A stretch of DNA of 10,215 nucleotides from JAGQUL01 sp039811765 (GTDB lineage: Bacteria; Actinomycetota; Thermoleophilia; Gaiellales; SKUG01), in contig JBDHZF010000090.1 of assembly GCA_039811765.1 (NCBI GenBank), positions 1-10,215 of the forward strand. The letters are read 5' to 3'. A program made the position numbers and the translations under genes. Below are positions 7,314 to 10,215 of the stretch, one piece after another. The notes beneath the pieces are model-generated. The model did no database searches. It was not told the origin of the DNA and saw only the letters and a list, made by a program, of their open reading frames with translations. The first letter of the stretch is position 1; every line of letters starts with the position of its first letter.

Positions 7314-7336
7314 CGCGCCGCTCGTAGGCGTAGAAT
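7310..7336 (+). promoter_or_regulatory. Promoter overlapping the integrase stop codon
   Basis: TTGACG (7310-7315), which contains the integrase TGA, and TAGAAT (7331-7336) are separated by 15 bp, shorter than the ideal 17. Transcription would begin near 7343, leaving only about 4 nt before the GTG at 7347. It would let the 221-aa protein be made independently of the integrase. Confidence 0.45.
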
Positions 7337-7346
7337 TGGTGGTTAC

Positions 7347-8012
7347 GTGTCGGGTGCTCGCAACATCGCATCGGAGATCGCACAGCTTCGCCGCCGCGTG
7401 AGTCGAGACCTGACCGACGGCAACCACGTCACCGTGACGACCATGCCCAGCGGCAACACCGACGTGCGCGTGGAGCACGTGTTCCCGAAGCCGCCGATGC
7501 GCGTCGAGCAGGGCTGGTGGCGGGTCACGTCAGCGCAGATGCGTCTGTTGAGCGATCTGTTCGAACCGACGAGTGCGGTAGCGCTCGTCAATCGCCTGTC
7601 GGCGCAGAAGGATCGCGTGCGCGTGCTACACGCCGTTCGCGTCAACTCGGGCAGTCGCGTGGAATCCGAAGACGTGTACGCATCCGTGGCGTTCCACATC
7701 GACGAACGGCATACCGTGCCTGTCGTGCTTCGCGCGGTTGCACTTCGTAGCGATGACGATGCGCGGCACGAGAGCGTGATGCTGGCGGCGGTGCTCCTGG
7801 AGCACCTGCGTGCCATCGATGGTGCGACCTGGCAGGCGCTGACCGATCAGCAGCGCACGCAGGCCAAGGCGAGTGAGCCGCGCCCGAGCGTGGCGGCAGA
7901 CGACAAGGACGTCATCATCGCCTCGACCTCGTTGCTGAGCGAGTGGGGCATGCAGGATCGCGGTGCGATCCCGCACATGAACGCTACCGGGCGCACGCTG
8001 CGATACACGTAG
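7347..8012 (+). CDS. Hypothetical element-encoded protein (221 aa)
   Basis: I do not recognise a family. The start is a GTG at 7347, with a weak GGTGG a few bases upstream and a near-leaderless promoter. The protein is soluble, with no signal peptide or TM segment. The first 100 residues mix strand-like and helical segments (VTVTTMPSGNTDVRVEHVF, then GWWRVTSAQMRLLSDLFEP, residues 56-74); the middle is strand-like (VLHAVRVNSG, VYASVAFHIDE, VPVVLRAVAL); then comes a helix (VMLAAVLLEHLRA), a polar linker and a C-terminal segment ending GRTLRYT. No nuclease, kinase, methylase or Walker motif is visible. It lies 33 bp after the integrase and ends 3 bp from the convergent HTH gene. Codon use is compatible with a real gene. 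Accessory or cargo function is possible but unproven. Confidence 0.75.
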   Translation: MSGARNIASEIAQLRRRVSRDLTDGNHVTVTTMPSGNTDVRVEHVFPKPPMRVEQGWWRVTSAQMRLLSDLFEPTSAVALVNRLSAQKDRVRVLHAVRVNSGSRVESEDVYASVAFHIDERHTVPVVLRAVALRSDDDARHESVMLAAVLLEHLRAIDGATWQALTDQQRTQAKASEPRPSVAADDKDVIIASTSLLSEWGMQDRGAIPHMNATGRTLRYT

Positions 8013-8019
8013 TCACTAC
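8009..8019. other. Short inverted repeat at the convergent stop codons
   Basis: GTAGT-C-ACTAC is a perfect 5-bp inverted repeat that includes the TAG stops of both convergent genes (8010-8012 plus, 8016-8018 minus). The minus-strand gene also has an in-frame TGA right behind its TAG. It is too short to count as a terminator with confidence. Confidence 0.3.
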
Positions 8020-8450
8020 TGCGATGCCGCGCGGCGAAGTGACTGCTCTGCCTGCTGGTGCTCGCCCTCGCGAATGTACGGCGCAAGCTCGTCGAGGATC
8101 TGCTCGATGGTGAGCCGCTGCACTGCCCCCGCCTCGACACGCTCGGCGTGCCGCTGACGCATGAAATCATCGACGAGTTCTTCGATCCGCTCGACATGCG
8201 CCGGAGCATGCTGCATGGCATGGGCAACGAGGTCGTTGGCAGCCTCGGGCACCGAGCGATTGCCGTAGTGCACCACGAGCCGTAGCACCGTCATCGGGTC
8301 GATACGACGCTCACGCCCGCACTGGATCGTGTCGAGATCTGTACGCCGTTGCAGCGACGAAGGATTCACCCCCACCATCTCCGCAGCCGCACGCAGCGAC
8401 GGAAACGCCGGTAGCGCAGCATCCCGTTCAATCGACGTGCTGTGTGTCAT
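8016..8450 (-). CDS. Excisionase-like helix-turn-helix protein
   Basis: The 144-residue product begins at the ATG ending at 8450; a GGAGG with 7-nt spacing decides this over a start at 8477, which would lie inside the promoter. Residues 17-36 (FPSLRAAAEMVGVNPSSLQRR) form a helix-turn-helix, and 45-59 (GRERRIDPMTVLRLV) resembles the wing and following helix of excisionase/MerR-type domains. The second half is helical and charged, suggesting a dimerisation or partner-binding tail. Proteins of this type act as recombination directionality factors or as repressors of integrase-region promoters. Its position within an integrase-bearing element fits either role. It converges with the 221-aa protein and has its own promoter with two 9-bp direct repeats, which suggests autoregulation. 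It could also be an antitoxin-like regulator, but no toxin partner is evident. Confidence 0.75.
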   Translation of the reverse strand: MTHSTSIERDAALPAFPSLRAAAEMVGVNPSSLQRRTDLDTIQCGRERRIDPMTVLRLVVHYGNRSVPEAANDLVAHAMQHAPAHVERIEELVDDFMRQRHAERVEAGAVQRLTIEQILDELAPYIREGEHQQAEQSLRRAASQ

Positions 8451-8472
8451 GGCGGTACCTCCTTCACAGGCC

Positions 8473-8502
8473 ATCATAGCGCAACGAACGCGGCATTCGC
8501 AA
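8473..8502 (-). promoter_or_regulatory. Promoter of the excisionase-like gene
   Basis: On the minus strand a -35 TTGCGA (8497-8502) and a -10 TATGAT (8473-8478) are spaced 18 bp. Transcription would start near 8466, giving a leader of about 16 nt that just holds the GGAGG ribosome-binding site. Confidence 0.6.
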
Positions 8503-8506
8503 CGAA
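8480..8506. repeat. Direct repeats CGCAACGAA in the promoter (candidate operator)
   Basis: CGCAACGAA occurs at 8480-8488 and 8498-8506, an 18-bp period. One copy lies in the spacer just upstream of the -10, the other covers the -35. This is a natural layout for a regulator that shuts the promoter; the HTH product of the same transcript is the first candidate. Confidence 0.45.
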
Positions 8507-8801
8507 AGCGTCATATACGGAGTATCGGCATTGCACGAGCCGACGTTCCGTCTCACCCCGCCTGCCCTCTTGATCGACCCGCTGGACGAACTCCTGGCAG
8601 GGGCGGTACCACGATCCTTCGGGTCACAGTGTAGGCGAGTCGCGCCGCGCACCCCGAGGGGTGCGAAGCACGCCCCGCCTTGTTCAGCGATCGAGGTCGG
8701 ATCGAAGAATGATCGGGGGGCTCGAGGGTCGGGGCACGGGGTGCGATCCATCCCAAGGCGGGCGGATACCCTGGTCGGAAAGCGGCGACGTTCGCGTCTT
8801 C
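8507..8801. other. Non-coding or decayed junction region
   Basis: I see no convincing gene; the open frames are shadows with no family resemblance. A perfect 8-bp inverted repeat CGCACCCC-GA-GGGGTGCG lies at 8648-8665. A looser inverted pair (CCCCGCCTGCC near 8558 and GGCAGGGGCGG near 8600) may fold. The region sits exactly where the N-terminal half of the truncated recombinase should be, so it is likely sequence joined there by deletion or insertion. Confidence 0.4.
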
Positions 8802-9191
8802 ATGCCGCCGGTTTCGCCGGAATACGCCGCAACGCGCAATCCCGCGCTCGCGGCGGCGCTCGACGACCCGGATACCGCGTTCGTGCTTCTGTCGCGCAAC
8901 GGCAGGCAACTCGCGCCGGGTGCGATCGCCAAGCAGCTCAAGCGCCGCGCGAACACCGCAGGGCTGTACGTGCTCGACCCCGCGCACGGCGAGAAGCGTA
9001 ACCTCGTATCCCCGCATGCGATCCGCCGCAGCATCGCCACCGAACTACTCAACGACGGGGTGCCACTCGACGCCGTGGCGGACCTACTCGCTCACGAGCA
9101 CGTCGACACCACCCGCCGCCACTACGCCTTCGCCAGCGACGCACGCCGCCGCGCCACCATCGACGCGATCCTGCGCCACGACGCCGCATGA
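8802..9191 (+). pseudogene. 5'-truncated tyrosine recombinase (C-terminal catalytic half)
   Basis: From the ATG at 8802, 129 residues align without gaps to the last third of the integrase at 6282. By hand count about 66 of 107 aligned positions are identical, from NP..AL..PDTA to RRRATI. It keeps His72 and Arg75 (PHAIRRS), His98 (LAHEHVDTT) and Tyr108 (RHYAF), but lacks the core-binding domain, the first catalytic Arg and the Lys. It therefore cannot act alone as a recombinase. The frame is open further upstream to 8661, but without resemblance to recombinases. Intact codons through the remnant imply recent loss or some retained use. It ends 15 bp from the convergent gene at 9207. At about 60% identity it is a relative, not a duplicate, so it likely came from another element of the same family. 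Confidence 0.8.
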
Positions 9192-9206
9192 CGACCAATG
9201 GGCATT

Positions 9207-9956
9207 TCAGCTTGCCAACTTCAGCGCGCTCATCGCCGCGTTGAGCTCGTTAGAAGCATCGACGAACGAGGTGCCCTCACGCGTGCCACGACTCTGGACG
9301 ACAAGCGCCCCCACGGCTCCAACGTCGATACCGGGAGGTGGGTGCTCGGTGAGCACCGCCACATGCTCGGCTGCCAGCTTGGCACTTTCCTTCTTGTCGA
9401 TCGACACCTGAGTTTGCGACACGCCGCTTCCCCCGGCAGCCGCCATGTGAATGGAGAATCCGTGCTGCCCCAATACATCGGCGATGTCCCGGCCTGTGAG
9501 CGCATGGGACTCGCAACGATCTTCGAGATCGTGCGCGATCTCGGCTTGGAGGCGATCCGCACGCTTGCTCCGCCCGTCGCCGGTGGCAGAGGAGAGCGAC
9601 AAGGCTCGGCCACATGCCGCCGTTGGGTTGTTCATGAAGTACGTGGCATCGCCAAAGTCCCGCTGGATGTAGAAGGTGCTGTCGACAACCGGCGGCGCCC
9701 CCTTGGCACCACCGATCGTTCCGACCGACATCAGCGGCTTACCCTCCGCAGTCCACTGGAGGGTCAACCCATACGTCTCGGAGCCCGCTGCAACGCCGAG
9801 ATGATCGAGCTTGGTCGCCTCGATCGCAGCAATCGCCGCACTGGCCTGCTCTGGCGTGAAACTTGGCTGCTTCTCCAAGGCCGGCTCCGAGCTTCCGCAC
9901 CTGGCCGCGAGGAGTCCCAACCCGAGGACCAGGGCCAAGCGAGTTCGTGCGCCCAT
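9207..9956 (-). CDS. Exported, lipoprotein-like hypothetical protein
   Basis: The start at 9956 is fixed by GGAGG with 7-nt spacing; the frame extends 14 codons further but without such a signal. The 249-residue product opens with a signal sequence: MGARTRLA, a hydrophobic LVLGLGLLAA, then RCGSSEP. A Cys at this point followed by Gly-Ser-Ser is typical of lipoproteins, but Arg at -1 is unlike the usual lipobox, so lipidation is uncertain. The mature part has no family I recognise: FTPEQASAAIAAIEA (helical), a strand-rich middle (YGLTLQWTAEGKPLMSVG), a segment with Cys residues (PTAACGRAL and EDRCESHALT) that may form a disulfide, and a helical end. The gene lies within the putative element and may be cargo, or host sequence if the boundary is wrong. 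Confidence 0.72.
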   Translation of the reverse strand: MGARTRLALVLGLGLLAARCGSSEPALEKQPSFTPEQASAAIAAIEATKLDHLGVAAGSETYGLTLQWTAEGKPLMSVGTIGGAKGAPPVVDSTFYIQRDFGDATYFMNNPTAACGRALSLSSATGDGRSKRADRLQAEIAHDLEDRCESHALTGRDIADVLGQHGFSIHMAAAGGSGVSQTQVSIDKKESAKLAAEHVAVLTEHPPPGIDVGAVGALVVQSRGTREGTSFVDASNELNAAMSALKLAS

Positions 9957-10141
9957 CACCGCTCCTCCCGAAAGTACCACCGGCCGACTACCCCTCATTC
10001 ATCGGTCATCGGAACACATCGCCCAAGCCATGTCTTGCCGATGCGCAACGGACCCGCCGCGCCCGATACAATGGGCGCAGACACAGCACCCGTCACGACG
10101 GCAGAACCGCCGAATTTGACGGGAAGCGAACCGGAATTTGG

Positions 10142-10161
10142 AAACCCCCGCAAAGCGAGGG
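10142..10161 (-). terminator. Intrinsic terminator downstream of the right tRNA-like sequence
   Basis: On the minus strand CCCTCGC (10155-10161) and GCGGGGG (10145-10151) form a 7-bp stem with one G-T pair and a TTT loop, followed by TTTCC. It lies 8 nt past the tRNA 3' end, the usual place for a tRNA terminator. No such structure follows the left copy. Confidence 0.6.
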
Positions 10162-10167
10162 ATTCCG

Positions 10168-10203
10168 AGTACCCCGTACGGGATTCGAACCCGTGCTACC
10201 GGC
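10168..10203 (-). repeat. Right att-like repeat
   Basis: This is the partner of 6171-6206, 35 of 36 bases identical and in the same orientation. Here the T stem is fully paired (ACGGG with CCCGT), so this copy is closer to a functional tRNA sequence than the left one. Confidence 0.75.
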
Positions 10204-10210
10204 GTGAAAG
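10170..10210 (-). tRNA. tRNA-Glu(UUC)-like 3' half, cut by window end
   Basis: Reading the minus strand: loop CTTTCAC (10204-10210) with anticodon TTC at 10206-10208, 3' stem GCCGG, variable TAGC, T arm ACGGG-TTCGAAT-CCCGT, acceptor ACGGGGT and discriminator A, no encoded CCA. This matches the tRNA-Glu 3' half. The five bases before the loop (GGTCG, complement of 10211-10215) do not pair with GCCGG at any position, so it looks like a half-tRNA att sequence and not the end of an intact gene. The rest lies beyond the window. Confidence 0.55.
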
Positions 10211-10215
10211 CGACC

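Larger units (their letters stand above)
6171..10203. mobile_element. Putative 4-kb tRNA-Glu-targeted integrative element
   Basis: It is bounded by 36-bp direct repeats (35/36 identical) that are the 3' part of a tRNA. A full tyrosine recombinase is next to the left copy and reads inward, which is the usual att-int layout. Inside are an excisionase-like HTH gene, an unknown gene, a truncated second recombinase and a lipoprotein-like gene. No replication, conjugation, phage structural or recognised defence genes are visible, so it would be a minimal satellite-like or decayed island. The boundaries assume that the two repeats are partners in one insertion; two neighbouring elements sharing one tRNA target are an alternative. 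Confidence 0.55.

Noticed and set aside
7347..8450. Toxin-antitoxin pair formed by the 221-aa protein and the HTH protein
   Set aside because: The genes converge and have separate promoters, unlike the usual co-directional operon, and no toxin motif is visible.
10168..10215. Intact tRNA-Glu at the right edge
   Set aside because: The visible five bases of the 5' anticodon arm do not pair with the 3' arm; only a 3' half can be claimed.

Overview
The window looks like chromosomal DNA of a high-GC Gram-positive bacterium, probably a deep-branching actinomycete (Actinomycetota). The reasons are strongly G/C-ending codons, a surface protein ending in an LPxTG-type sortase signal, a delta-60-repeat secreted protein, GTG starts, and several genes that lack a Shine-Dalgarno but have a TANNNT hexamer a few bases before the start codon. 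The lineage is an inference; no rRNA or other phylogenetic marker is present.

Left part (1-5847), ordinary chromosome: the 3' part of a large repetitive Gly/Ser/Asn/Asp-rich wall-anchored protein with LPFTG signal (to 1901), a strong hairpin, a ZIP-family metal transporter (2003-2791), a small unrecognised convergent ORF (2807-2992, -), a tandem-GNAT acetyltransferase (3086-3991, -), and a divergent secreted protein with delta-60 repeats (4066-5847). These genes do not form one pathway; the theme is cell-surface or secreted proteins plus metal uptake.

Right part (about 6171-10203), accessory DNA: a 36-bp sequence with one mismatch occurs as a direct repeat at 6171-6206 and 10168-10203. It is the 3' part (T arm, acceptor strand, 3' anticodon-stem arm) of a tRNA read on the minus strand; the right copy continues into a tRNA-Glu(UUC)-type anticodon loop. 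A complete tyrosine recombinase starts 75 bp inside the left copy and reads inward. This is the layout of a small (about 4.0 kb) tRNA-targeted integrative element. Between the repeats lie the integrase, an unknown 221-aa protein from its own likely promoter, a convergent excisionase-like HTH protein with a good promoter and candidate operator repeats, a 5'-truncated second recombinase about 60% identical to the C-terminal half of the first, and a secreted or lipoprotein-like gene. The truncated recombinase and the apparent failure of the right tRNA copy to pair its anticodon stem suggest repeated insertions at one tRNA site rather than a single clean event.

Between 5848 and 6170 I see no intact gene, only a possible frameshifted coding remnant on the minus strand. 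Between 8503 and 8801 there is no convincing gene.
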